Made by a program: the position numbers and the translations under genes. This document shows, one piece after another, positions 42,064 to 50,822 of a stretch of 64,000 nt of DNA; the first letter of the stretch is position 1, and the number at the start of each line of letters is the position of its first letter. The stretch comes from CAZAMP01 sp964486455 (GTDB taxonomy: Bacteria > Eisenbacteria > RBG-16-71-46 > CAZAMP01): positions 1 to 64,000 of the forward strand of contig CAZAMP010000026.1 in NCBI GenBank assembly GCA_964486455.1, read 5' to 3'. Under the pieces are notes generated by a model that saw nothing but the letters and a program-made list of their open reading frames with translations, was not told the origin of the DNA and did not search any database.

Positions 42064-42811
42064 GCAACCTCGTCACGACGTCGATACGGCCGCGATTGAA
42101 GGCCTCGCCGAATCCATTCGCGAGTACGGCATGATCGAGCCGATCGTGGTGAAGCGAGACGGAGATGTCTATGTGTTGGTGGCCGGTGAGCGACGCGTGA
42201 TGGCCGCGCGAAGCGTCGGACTCGAAAAGGTCCCCGCTGTGCTGCGAGATGGCGATCAGGAGGCAATGCTCTCGGTCGCGCTCGTCGAGAACATTCAGCG
42301 AGAAGATCTCAATCCGGTCGACGAGGCGCTGGCCTACCGACGCCTGCAGGACGAGTTTGGGCTTACCCAGGAAGAAGTCGCGAAGCGCGTGGCAAAGAGC
42401 CGAGTCGCCGTCGCCAACGCGCTGCGGATATTGCAGCTTCCTGCGCCGATCCTCAATGATGTTTCACGTGGAACAATTACGGCCGGACACGCCCGTGCGA
42501 TACTATCCGTGACGGATGTTCCGACACGAGAACGACTTTGGACGAAGATCAAGAAGAAACACCTTTCGGTTCGTGCCGCGGAGGAAATCGCGCGACGACT
42601 CGCCGGCACCGAGAAGAAGCCCAGACGCAGAGAGCGCTCGCAATCGAAAGATCCTCAGGTCGCGTTCTTCGAGGATCGCCTCCGCCATCGGCTCGGAACG
42701 CAGGTCCGGATAGTCCAACAGCGTCGTGGCGGCAAGATCGAGATCGAGTACTATGGTACTGAAGACCTCGAGAGATTGCTGGATATCCTGGGCGTGACCT
42801 CGGGGCTGTAA
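41942..42811 (+). CDS. parB: chromosome partitioning protein ParB (Spo0J)
   Basis: 289 aa. The N-terminal CTP-binding ParB/Srx domain has IRRNPEQPRHDVDTAAIEGLAESIREYG, VLVAGERRVMAARSVG and ENIQREDLNPVDEALAYRRL. The central helix-turn-helix that recognises parS is LTQEEVAKRVAKSRVAVANALRILQLP. A C-terminal dimerisation part closes the protein. Its start is ATG 41942 (MSKRVLGRGLDALIP, the standard ParB opening). A parS site is embedded in the gene at 42460-42475. A bactofilin gene follows. Confidence 0.95.
   Translation: MSKRVLGRGLDALIPKTEPEARTPGDQILHIPLDKIRRNPEQPRHDVDTAAIEGLAESIREYGMIEPIVVKRDGDVYVLVAGERRVMAARSVGLEKVPAVLRDGDQEAMLSVALVENIQREDLNPVDEALAYRRLQDEFGLTQEEVAKRVAKSRVAVANALRILQLPAPILNDVSRGTITAGHARAILSVTDVPTRERLWTKIKKKHLSVRAAEEIARRLAGTEKKPRRRERSQSKDPQVAFFEDRLRHRLGTQVRIVQQRRGGKIEIEYYGTEDLERLLDILGVTSGL
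42460..42475. promoter_or_regulatory. parS: parS centromere site 2, inside parB
   Basis: TGTTTCACGTGGAACA matches the parS consensus at 15 of 16 positions. It encodes part of NDVSRGTI in ParB. A parS inside parB is also known in Bacillus subtilis. Confidence 0.88.
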
Positions 42812-42831
42812 CTGATCAGGGAGTGGTGGTG

Positions 42832-43302
42832 ATGTTTGGAAAGAGCGGTACGGACAACGATCTCCCCCCCCGCGTCAGCAAGGCGAAGGGCGCTCCACCG
42901 GATGCCGATTCCACGGTTGGACGAAACGCGCGTTTCGAGGGCGATATCAAGGTTGAGGGCTCGATCCGCGTCGAAGGGATCCTGAAGGGGAACATTGAGG
43001 CGAAGGAGCGGGTGGATATCGGAACGAAAGGCGTCGTGGAGGGCGGAGTGACCGCTCGTGAAGTGACCATCTCAGGCGAGCTCATCGGCAATGTGCTGAC
43101 AGCGGAGATCACTCGCTTGGTCGCCGGCGCGCGCCTGCGTGGAAGCGTGGAGACCCGCCGGCTCATTGTCGACGAAGGTGCCATCTTTGCAGGCCGTTGC
43201 ATCATGGATAAGGCGATGAACATCGTCCGCTCCGAAGGTCAAGCCGTTGGTAGTGGCTCAGACGCGACCCTTGGCACCGCCTCGCCGCGCACAAAGCGAT
43301 GA
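42832..43302 (+). CDS. bactofilin
   Basis: 156 aa. The central region is the right-handed beta-helix of bactofilins (DUF583): STVGRNARFEGDIKVEGSIRVEGILKGNIEAKERVDIGTKGVVEGGVTAREVTISGELIGNVLTAEITRLVAGARLRGSVETRRLIVDEGAIFAG, with regular glycine/valine turns. Both ends are flexible, as usual. Bactofilins polymerise without nucleotide and scaffold cell-shape or chromosome-positioning machinery; in Myxococcus they hold ParABS components. The direct position after parB fits the latter. The ATG at 42832 is preferred over the GTG at 42823 because of the spacing from GGGAG. Confidence 0.88.
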   Translation: MFGKSGTDNDLPPRVSKAKGAPPDADSTVGRNARFEGDIKVEGSIRVEGILKGNIEAKERVDIGTKGVVEGGVTAREVTISGELIGNVLTAEITRLVAGARLRGSVETRRLIVDEGAIFAGRCIMDKAMNIVRSEGQAVGSGSDATLGTASPRTKR

Positions 43303-44362
43303 CGCGCAAACCATACACTGTGGATAACTCCGCGAAATTGTGGGAAACCGCGTAACCTACTGTGAAATATAGCCGTCTATCCCTTTCTCAGCCTCGGCCT
43401 TGCCCTATTATCCACAGAAGCTCCAACAATCGTTCGACTTGTCGGGTCCTTGTACATCGTTCCATTCTCCGGCCAGCATGCGATCATTGACTCATGCGTC
43501 TCCAGTTCTGGATTGTCGATGTCCATGGTGATGTCCGTCACCCGCATCAGTGAGAGAGCGCGATGTCGTAGGGGGCTTGCGATGGATCATGCTATATTGG
43601 TTATGTGTTGTCGGGGTGGACCTTCACTAGTGGAGCCAGTAGACCTTGGTGTCGATATGTGTTGACAATAGATAACTCATAGGTGATGTTTTAAGGCGCC
43701 TGCCCTCCTGGGTGGAAGACGGACACTTGTCTCTCCGGCCGCAAGTGATTATGCTGGAATAATAGATAAGTGATGAGCGATTTGTTTCGACAGAACGTCA
43801 GTTGGGACAATGATTAGATGGGCTGCTTCACATATATCATATCGACAAAGACATGTAACATTGAGAGCTAAGAAGAACCAATAACATGATTGACATGATA
43901 GTGATGTAATTCAGGCCAAGTAGCGCTGCGCGAATACGGAAGAAGGAAAAATGGGGTGCAGAGCCAGACGCTACGATGCGGCACTGATGCGACGCAATGA
44001 TGGAGAAAGTCGTAAAGCCCGCAATTTCGCCCTTGCGCGTTTCTCGGTCCGATGTACGCCTAAGATGTAGAGATACGCGAACGTGACCGAGAGAAGCACT
44101 TATCTCTTCGCTTGCCTTCTCTTGCTACACAGGTGACGGGTTGCCCCGCTGCCTGCACCCCAATACATGGACGTTGCATGACGGGTTCATGGTGAACCAC
44201 GAAGTGGCGAAGAGCATACACCGCGCTTCGCGGAGAGGTCAAACTGGTGAGACTTCGCACGAATCCAGAGCAACATACAGCGTGCGACTTCGAACTGCCG
44301 TCCGCATCGTGTGCACAACGTCGCGTGTTATACTCGCCGGATTAGATACGAAGAGGAGTGTC
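43303..44362. other. 1.06-kb gene-free region with two perfect DnaA boxes
   Basis: AT-richer than its surroundings and without a credible coding frame. Perfect DnaA boxes TGTGGATAA (43319-43327) and TTATCCACA (43408-43416) face each other 80 nt apart. The rest (43420-44340) shows no recognisable RNA gene, repeat or phage remnant. TATACT (44329-44334) could be the aroC -10 box, but no good -35 was found. Confidence 0.6.
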
Positions 44363-45451
44363 ATGCCTGGGAATTCATTCGGACAGATCTTTCGAATCAC
44401 GACGTTCGGCGAATCACACGGGTCGATGATCGGTGTGGTTATCGACGGATGCCCGCCGGGGCTCTTGCTGTCAGAAGACGATCTGCGCCCCGATCTCGAG
44501 CGGAGGCGGCCGGGCCAAAGCCGTGTCACGACCCCGCGTGCCGAGGCGGACGATCCGGAGATCGTGTCCGGCCTCTTCGAGGGAAGATCGACCGGCGCAC
44601 CCATCTGCATCCTCTTTCGAAACAAAGACGCTCGCTCACGTCACTATGATGACATCGCAAAGCTCTATCGCCCCGGACACGCCGATTACACCGTCGACGC
44701 CAAGTACGGAATTCGCGATCACCGAGGCGGCGGACGTCTCTCCGCGCGCGAGACCGTTGCCCGCGTTGCCGCCGGCGTGGTAGCCAAAAAACTTCTCACC
44801 GCTGAAGGAATCGACATCGTCGGCTACACGGTTCAGGTCGGCTCGATCATGGCCGGCGAGATCGACCGTCAGTCCGTCCGCGTAGAGGATGTCGACGCGA
44901 ACGACGTGCGCTGCCCGGATGCGCTGGCGGCGAAAGCCATGAATGAACTCATTCTTCAGGTTCGCAAGGAGGGCGATTCCATCGGCGGCACGGCCGAGTT
45001 CATTGCCCGCGGATGCCCACCGGGCCTCGGCGAGCCGGTGTTCGACAAGCTCAAGGCGGATCTCGCGAAAGCGTTTCTGAGCATCCCCGCAGTGACGGGT
45101 TTCGAGTACGGTAGCGGATTCGCGGCTGCCCAGATGCGTGGCTCGGAACACAACGATCCGTTCGTCATGCGCGACGGTAAGGTCGCGACCGAAACCAATC
45201 GCCACGGCGGAATGTTGGGCGGCATTTCGAGCGGCGAGATGATCATCATGCGTGCCCCGCTCAAACCGACGTCGTCCATTCCGAAGGAACAGCGAACTGT
45301 CTCCACCGATCACACGGAAACAACGGTGAAGGTCGAGGGTCGTCACGACCCGTGTCTCCTTCCCCGGTTCGTTCCCATCGGGGAGGCAATGATCGCGCTT
45401 GTCCTTGCCGACCACCTCATGCGCTGGCGCGCGCAATGCTCGCGTCCGTGA
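44363..45451 (+). CDS. aroC: chorismate synthase
   Basis: 362 aa from the ATG at 44363, with GAGGAG five to six bases upstream; the longer open frame is rejected. Signatures: GQIFRITTFGESHG, RRRPGQSRVTTPRAEADDPEIVSGLFEG, the central HRGGGRLSARETVARVAAG, and C-terminal FVMRDGKVATETNRHGGMLGGISSGEMIIMRAPLKPTSSI. It converts EPSP to chorismate using reduced FMN, the last shared step of aromatic amino-acid synthesis. It stands alone; other aro genes are not in the window. The second residue of the classical RSSAR motif is Leu here. Confidence 0.96.
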   Translation: MPGNSFGQIFRITTFGESHGSMIGVVIDGCPPGLLLSEDDLRPDLERRRPGQSRVTTPRAEADDPEIVSGLFEGRSTGAPICILFRNKDARSRHYDDIAKLYRPGHADYTVDAKYGIRDHRGGGRLSARETVARVAAGVVAKKLLTAEGIDIVGYTVQVGSIMAGEIDRQSVRVEDVDANDVRCPDALAAKAMNELILQVRKEGDSIGGTAEFIARGCPPGLGEPVFDKLKADLAKAFLSIPAVTGFEYGSGFAAAQMRGSEHNDPFVMRDGKVATETNRHGGMLGGISSGEMIIMRAPLKPTSSIPKEQRTVSTDHTETTVKVEGRHDPCLLPRFVPIGEAMIALVLADHLMRWRAQCSRP

Positions 45452-45619
45452 TGGTGAATCCTCGGCGCTGGACACATCATTCGTCAGACGTCAGACTTCC
45501 GATCGAGATACACTTCTTTCAGAATGAATTCCGGTCGCATCGACTCGAGAGTAGTACGGGTTTGGATCGGCATATTGTCACGTTATATCTAGTAGACACC
45601 TAAACGGGAGCGGTGTGGG

Positions 45620-47620
45620 ATGACAAGTGGCCCCAAGCATTCGGGCGGCGTGGCGGCTGACGGAGCCGGCGCTCAACCGGTCGTTCCGGCGTCAACCAAC
45701 CTGCCGGAGATTACGGTAAAGGCGGCCATCCTGGGTGTTCTGCTCGCCATGGTGCTGGCGGGCGCCAATGCCTACGTCGGTCTCTTCGCCGGCATGACGG
45801 TCTCCGCGTCCATCCCCGCCGCCGTCATCTCGATGGCGATCCTCAGGCTCTTCCGAAACTCAAACATCCTCGAGAACAACATCGTGCAGACGGCCGCTTC
45901 CGCGGGCGAGTCGCTCGCCGCGGGCGCGATCTTCACGCTTCCGGCGCTCGTGATGATGGGGCACTGGGACGGCTTCCCGTTTGGATGGACGACGGCGATC
46001 GTCGGCGTCGGTGGCCTCGTCGGCGTCCTCTTCACCATCCCGTTGCGGCGGGCGCTCATCGTCGAAGAGGACCTCACGTTTCCGGAAGGTGTGGCGACGG
46101 CGGAGGTGCTGAAGACGGGCCAGGCCCGAGAGGGTGCGTCCGACGTTCGCTATCTGGCGATGGCCGGTGTCGTGGGGGCCATCTTCAAGATCGGCCAGCA
46201 GGGGCTCGGACTCTGGCCCGGCGCGATGGAGCTGGCGACCCGGGTCGGCGGATCTATCGCCTATTTCGGCACCAATCTCTCCCCGATGCTGGTGTCGGTC
46301 GGCTACATCGTCGGTCTCAATATCGCCATTCTCATCTTCCTCGGGGGGGCACTCAACTGGCTGGTCGCGATTCCCATCGTTGCGGCGCTGAACCCGTGGC
46401 CGATGGCCGATGGTGCTCCGATATCCGCCCTCGACCACGCGGGAAACATCTGGTCGGCACAGACACGCTACATCGGTGTCGGCGCGATGGTCGTCGGCGG
46501 TCTTTGGGCGCTCATCAATCTCCGCGGCTCGATTCTGAGCGGAATTCGTTCTGGCCTCGCGGCTACACGCCGCGCAACCGGGGGTCCGCCAGTCAAGATC
46601 GTCCGCACCGACCATGACACCCCGATGAAGTGGGTGCTCATCGCGCTCGTCGTCGCGATCGTCCCCGTATTCGCGCTTTATCAGGCGGCCGTCGGGTCGG
46701 TCGGGGTGTCGCTTCCCATGTCCGTGTTGATGTTGATCGCGGGCTTTCTCTTCGCCGCGGTCGCGTCCTATATGGCGGGGCTCGTCGGATCGTCCAACAA
46801 CCCCATCTCCGGGATGACGATCGCGACGGTTCTGTCGTCGAGCCTATTGTTGCTCGCGCTGATGGGCTCCGGCGCGGCGAACGGCCCGGCGGCGGCCATC
46901 CTCATCGGCGGCGTCGTTTGCTGCGCGGCGGCGATCGGCGGCGACAACATGCAGGATCTGAAGGCCGGGCGCATCGTGGGGTCCACTCCGTGGAAACAGC
47001 AGGTCATGCAGGGGGTGGGAACGGTTTCGTCGGCGATGGTCATGGCGCCCATCTTGATGGTGCTGTTCAAGGCCTATGGGTTCGGGGAGCCGACTCCCGA
47101 GCATCCGGACGCGCTCGCGGCGCCCCAGGCGACGCTCATGGCGTCGGTGGCGCGCGGCGTTTTCCGCGGTGACCTGCCGTGGCCGATGATCTGGGTCGGG
47201 GTCCTCGGTGGAATCGGGATCATCATCCTCGACAAGATTCAGGAGGCGCGAAAGGCGTCGTTCCGGCTGCCGATCCTCGCGGTGGCGGTCGGCGTGTACC
47301 TACCGTTCGAGCTTTCGGTCCCGATTTTCTTAGGCGGGATCATCGCTGTCATCGCAAACCGCGCGCGGCGGGGACTGGCCGCTGACGATGCGGAGTCGGT
47401 CGGTCGGCGTGGGTTGCTGTTCGCGTCGGGTCTGATCACCGGAGAGGCCATGATCGGCATTCTCATGGCCTTCATCATCGTCGCCGCCGGAAGCGCGACT
47501 CCGCTGGCCATCGCAGACTCACCGCTCGGCTTCTGGCCCGGCTTGGTCTTGCTCGGGCTCGTGGCCGTCTGGCTGACACGGGTGGCAGCGAACTCCTCCC
47601 GGTCCGGGGGGCGGTCATAG
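45620..47620 (+). CDS. OPT-family oligopeptide transporter
   Basis: 666 aa, nearly all membrane helices (about 15). Typical OPT features are the opening PEITVKAAILGVLLAMVLAGANAYVGLFAGMTVSASIPAAVISMAIL and the repeated NNPISGMTIATVLSSSLLLLALMGS segment, plus GGDNMQDLKAGRIVGSTPWKQQVMQGVG. The family moves peptides or metal-siderophore complexes with protons across the inner membrane; the specificity of this member is unknown. A short Ser/Gly N-terminus precedes the first helix. It is followed 14 nt later by the holin-like gene, probably as one unit with the stress protein. Confidence 0.9.
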   Translation: MTSGPKHSGGVAADGAGAQPVVPASTNLPEITVKAAILGVLLAMVLAGANAYVGLFAGMTVSASIPAAVISMAILRLFRNSNILENNIVQTAASAGESLAAGAIFTLPALVMMGHWDGFPFGWTTAIVGVGGLVGVLFTIPLRRALIVEEDLTFPEGVATAEVLKTGQAREGASDVRYLAMAGVVGAIFKIGQQGLGLWPGAMELATRVGGSIAYFGTNLSPMLVSVGYIVGLNIAILIFLGGALNWLVAIPIVAALNPWPMADGAPISALDHAGNIWSAQTRYIGVGAMVVGGLWALINLRGSILSGIRSGLAATRRATGGPPVKIVRTDHDTPMKWVLIALVVAIVPVFALYQAAVGSVGVSLPMSVLMLIAGFLFAAVASYMAGLVGSSNNPISGMTIATVLSSSLLLLALMGSGAANGPAAAILIGGVVCCAAAIGGDNMQDLKAGRIVGSTPWKQQVMQGVGTVSSAMVMAPILMVLFKAYGFGEPTPEHPDALAAPQATLMASVARGVFRGDLPWPMIWVGVLGGIGIIILDKIQEARKASFRLPILAVAVGVYLPFELSVPIFLGGIIAVIANRARRGLAADDAESVGRRGLLFASGLITGEAMIGILMAFIIVAAGSATPLAIADSPLGFWPGLVLLGLVAVWLTRVAANSSRSGGRS

Positions 47621-47634
47621 CGGGAGGTCGCGTT

Positions 47635-48033
47635 GTGAAAGAGATAATCGTTGAGAAGAGACGGCAACCGCCCATCGTCTTGCGGCTCGTCATCAATGCC
47701 GTCGCGCTCTATCTCACGGCGGGATTGGTGGGCGGTGTCGAGGTATCGGGTTTCTTCGGCGCGCTCCTCGCGGCGGTCGTGCTCACGCTGGTGAACACGT
47801 TCGTGCGCCCGCTTCTCATCATTCTGACGTTGCCGGTGACGATCTTCACGTTGGGCCTGTTCATCTTCATCGTGAACGGCGTGAGCCTGCTTCTGGCCGC
47901 GGCGATCTCGGGCGGCGCGTTTCAGATCCACGGCGTCGGCCCCGCGGTCATCGCGTGGCTCGTGTTCGCGCTCATCAACTGGGCGATCACGAGCCTTTTC
48001 AAGCGGCGTCAGGTGACCGTCATCGAGAGGTAG
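47635..48033 (+). CDS. phage holin family (4_2-type) membrane protein
   Basis: 132 aa from a GTG. Four helices in the pattern of the PF04020-type 'phage holin' family: LVINAVALYLTAGLVGGVEVSGFFGALLAAVVLTLVNTFVRPLLIILTLPVTIFTLGLFIFIVNGVSLLLAAAISG, ending VIAWLVFALINWAITSLF. Despite the name, such proteins are widespread chromosomal membrane proteins of unknown role, and nothing phage-like surrounds it. Six nucleotides before the Usp gene. Confidence 0.82.
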   Translation: MKEIIVEKRRQPPIVLRLVINAVALYLTAGLVGGVEVSGFFGALLAAVVLTLVNTFVRPLLIILTLPVTIFTLGLFIFIVNGVSLLLAAAISGGAFQIHGVGPAVIAWLVFALINWAITSLFKRRQVTVIER

Positions 48034-48039
48034 GAGCGG

Positions 48040-48507
48040 ATGCAGACGGAAGGCTATCGTCATGTTCTGGCGCCGACCGACTTCTCGGAGCCGTCCGAGG
48101 CGGCCCTCGTTCATGCCGTGCGTCTGGCGAAGGCGTTCGATGCTCAGCTCACGATCCTCCACGTCATCGAGCACGATTTCGAGACGGGAGCGCTCTCCTA
48201 CGGAATCCTGCCCGACCTTGCCCAGTACGTTGAGAAAGCGCAGGACGCCGCAGTGAAGACGCTCGACGAGTGGGCGGGCAAGGTGTCGGAATGCGACGTG
48301 GAGATTCTTCTCAAACGCGGCACGGCGTCGGTGGAAATCGTGCGGACGGCGATCGAGGACGGGTGCGACGTGATCGTGATCGGAACCCATGGGCGGACGG
48401 GGTTTCGTGATCTCATCTTCGGCAGCACGGCCGAGCGCGTCGTGCGCAAGGCGTCGTGTCCGGTGCTGACGGTGAGAGAGGGTGAGCCCGGTCACGACGC
48501 GACGTGA
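48040..48507 (+). CDS. universal stress protein (UspA family)
   Basis: 155 aa. The UspA fold is evident: RHVLAPTDFSEPSEAALVHAVRLAKAFDAQLTILHVIEH at the N-terminus, and the ATP-binding loop VIGTHGRTGFRDLIFGSTAERVVRKASCPVLTV at the C-terminus (G-x2-G-x9-G-S type). Cytoplasmic; in other bacteria these bind ATP and support survival of starvation or stress. GGAG is seven bases before the ATG. It is last of the OPT-holin-Usp run, convergent with the acetyltransferase gene. Confidence 0.92.
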   Translation: MQTEGYRHVLAPTDFSEPSEAALVHAVRLAKAFDAQLTILHVIEHDFETGALSYGILPDLAQYVEKAQDAAVKTLDEWAGKVSECDVEILLKRGTASVEIVRTAIEDGCDVIVIGTHGRTGFRDLIFGSTAERVVRKASCPVLTVREGEPGHDAT

Positions 48508-48641
48508 ACGTCGAGCCCTCGCCTTCGCGTCCGAGGGTTCGCAGAAGCTTTCCGAGTGGTGAGAACACCAGGATTTGAGAGACCTGGCCGTCGAGGGGCC
48601 CGGTGGAATCTGAGGCAACTGATGGGAGGCGAGCCTGGAGT

Positions 48642-49586
48642 CTACTTCACCTCTCCCACGTCCACCGGCAGCACGGGGAGCATCGCGCCGCGCCACGGCT
48701 CGTAGTCGCCTTTCACCATCAAGTTGAGAAGATGAGAGACGCGGAACCCGCATTCGAAGAGCGGGCGGAGCAGCTCCGCGCGGGACGTCGGGATGAACGT
48801 CGCGACGCTCTCGTGGTCACGTACACACCGCTGCGCGAGCCCGACAACGATGGCCGCCAGTGTTCTGCCGTCTTCCGCCCACGCGGGTCCGAGCACCCAT
48901 ACGCCGCGTCCCAGAAACCCGCATGCGAATCCGCGCGGTCGCTTGGGTCCGTCCAGCACCACCGACCGCATCCGGGGCGCCAGTCGAAGAAACAGCTCCG
49001 TACGATCGACGCCGCCCACGCTCCGATCGAGCTCGGCCAACATGGGCGCTTCCGACGGCGCGATGTCCCGGAGCGACCAGATACCACTGTCCGCGGATTC
49101 TCCATCCTCAGGCCGGGGGATCGCGCCCGGCTCCGGTCCACCGGGGGCGGTCGCCGCGAGCGCTAGTGTTTCACGTACTTCAAACCCCGCGTGCGCGTAG
49201 AGGCGAAACGAGACGGGATTGAAGGAGTCCTGCAACAGGCGGATGCTTGGGGTCGACGCCAGCGCAAGCGTTTCGTGCAGCAGGCGTGTGCTGAGACCCA
49301 ACCCTTGGCTACCGGGGTCGACGGCGAGCGGGCCGATCGTGGCGACGGTCGGACTGATCTGCGCGAACGATACGGCCGCGAGGCGGCCGCGGGGGGACTC
49401 GAGTCCGATGGAGCCGGCGGGATCGGCCGTGTAGACGGCGGCGGCGAGCGCTTCCCCCGATTCGGCGCTCGTGATCGGTTCGATGTAGCCGTGCCGTCGA
49501 AACGCCGCGGCGAACGCGCGGTGGATGATCCGACCGGCGGCGGGTATGTCGTTCAATGACAGTGGGCGGACGGATGCATTCTCCAC
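48642..49586 (-). CDS. GNAT acetyltransferase, two-domain
   Basis: 314 aa. The N-terminal GNAT domain shows the acetyl-CoA loop IGPLAVDPGSQGLGLSTRLLHETLALA followed by LLQDSFNPVSFRLYAHAGFEV, with Q-G-L-G in place of Q-G-x-G-x-[GA]. The second half (about 165-300) repeats the fold in degenerate form (GFACGFLGRGVWVLGPAWAEDGRTLAAIVVGLAQRC). Cytoplasmic; the substrate is unknown. It stands alone, convergent with the stress-protein gene. Confidence 0.8.
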   Translation of the reverse strand: MENASVRPLSLNDIPAAGRIIHRAFAAAFRRHGYIEPITSAESGEALAAAVYTADPAGSIGLESPRGRLAAVSFAQISPTVATIGPLAVDPGSQGLGLSTRLLHETLALASTPSIRLLQDSFNPVSFRLYAHAGFEVRETLALAATAPGGPEPGAIPRPEDGESADSGIWSLRDIAPSEAPMLAELDRSVGGVDRTELFLRLAPRMRSVVLDGPKRPRGFACGFLGRGVWVLGPAWAEDGRTLAAIVVGLAQRCVRDHESVATFIPTSRAELLRPLFECGFRVSHLLNLMVKGDYEPWRGAMLPVLPVDVGEVK

Positions 49587-49704
49587 GCGCGCTACCTTGT
49601 CACGGCGGTCCGTAATCTCTTCGAGTGTGCCGCATCTGCAGCCTAGATCGTAACCGGACGGCTGGCCGGCGGCAAACGGCGCGTGTGAGAAGCGGGCTCG
49701 GGGG

Positions 49705-50625
49705 TCAGATCGTGCGGGTGAACCGGTCCGTGTGCTCCTGTGTCGCCTTCATGATGCCGGCGAGCAGATCGGCCGAGGTGAGATCGAGGTCCGCGAAGCA
49801 AGGATCGAGCGAGGGGACAAGCTCCTCGTGCTTCTGACCCAGCTTGAGGTGGTGGGCGATCTTGTTTCCGCAGTAGACGAGCTTTCTGAGCGGGGATGCG
49901 TCATCCGAGTAGGCGTCATGCAGCCGAATGGACTCCGTCAGGCTCTCCCCGAGCTGCCACTTCTTGGCCATGAGCCCCCCGACCTGCACGTGCAGGTGGT
50001 CGATCAGCATCGTCGCCGCCTCTTCCTCGATGCGCTTCGGCGGGACGGCGAGGTTTTCAGTTTCGACGATCGCCGTCAGCACGAGCGGCTTGCCGATGTC
50101 ATGAAGAAGGCCACCCAAAAACGCCGGTTCTTTGGTCATGCCCCGCATCTGCCCGATGACTTCCGCCGCGACCGCGCAGCCGACCGAGTGCACCCAGAGC
50201 GACTCCATCAGCGAGCGGTACGATTCGGCGTTGAACACCTTCATGCGAACCGATGCGCTGAAAATGAGATCGCCGACGGGCCGAAGCCCCAGGAGCACCA
50301 CGGCGTGCCGGAGGCTGGTGACTTCTTGGCGCATCGCGAAGTATGACGAGTTGATCAGCGTCAGAAGCTTTCCGGCAAGAAACGGATCGGTCTGGATCAC
50401 CTTGACGATCTGATCGATGTCCACGTTCGGATCGTTGGCGATGTCCATGATTCGCGTCGCGAGCGAGGAGATCCGCGGCATATCGAGGTCGTCGGACAGC
50501 AGCATCTTCTGCACGCGCGCTTTGACGGCCTTGAGAAACGGCTCGTCAACGCCGGCGACACCGTCTGTGATGTCGTGGACGCGCTGCTCCAGCCGCGGAA
50601 CGTGTTTTCTACCAGGCTGACCCAT
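49705..50625 (-). CDS. HDOD-domain signalling protein
   Basis: 306 aa. The HDOD core is recognisable: PRISSLATRIMDIANDPNVDIDQIVKVIQTDPFLAGKLLTLINSSYF, then SLRHAVVLLGLRPVGDLIFSASVRM, and an intact HD pair in FLGGLLHDIGKPLVL. In other bacteria HDOD proteins act in regulatory and stress signalling, often without phosphodiesterase activity. The first 40 residues are variable and lack a good ribosome site, so translation might start later. It is divergent from the hydrolase gene at 50823. Confidence 0.82.
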   Translation of the reverse strand: MGQPGRKHVPRLEQRVHDITDGVAGVDEPFLKAVKARVQKMLLSDDLDMPRISSLATRIMDIANDPNVDIDQIVKVIQTDPFLAGKLLTLINSSYFAMRQEVTSLRHAVVLLGLRPVGDLIFSASVRMKVFNAESYRSLMESLWVHSVGCAVAAEVIGQMRGMTKEPAFLGGLLHDIGKPLVLTAIVETENLAVPPKRIEEEAATMLIDHLHVQVGGLMAKKWQLGESLTESIRLHDAYSDDASPLRKLVYCGNKIAHHLKLGQKHEELVPSLDPCFADLDLTSADLLAGIMKATQEHTDRFTRTI

Positions 50626-50822
50626 AGGGAAAACTCAACCACGAGGGATGCTTCTTTGGTCTTTTGCTGATTCTTCGGCCTGGGCCAACCGAATCTTGCG
50701 CTTTCATATGGACTTGGGGATGGGGTCGCCGGCTTGGCTCCGCGGGGCGGACATGCCATAGTGCCCCCGAGGGCAAGCCCGGGCCTGGGCCGGGCGGGAA
50801 AATCGAGTCAGGAGGCAGGACG

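Noticed and set aside
47635..48033. Prophage signal from a 'phage holin' family gene
   Set aside because: The family is common on chromosomes, and no other phage gene, integrase or att site is present.
47239..48753. 504-codon minus-strand frame
   Set aside because: Antisense to the OPT, holin-like and stress-protein genes.
49166..49181. parS-like TGTTTCACGTACTTCA
   Set aside because: Only the left half matches parS; it is coding sequence of the acetyltransferase.
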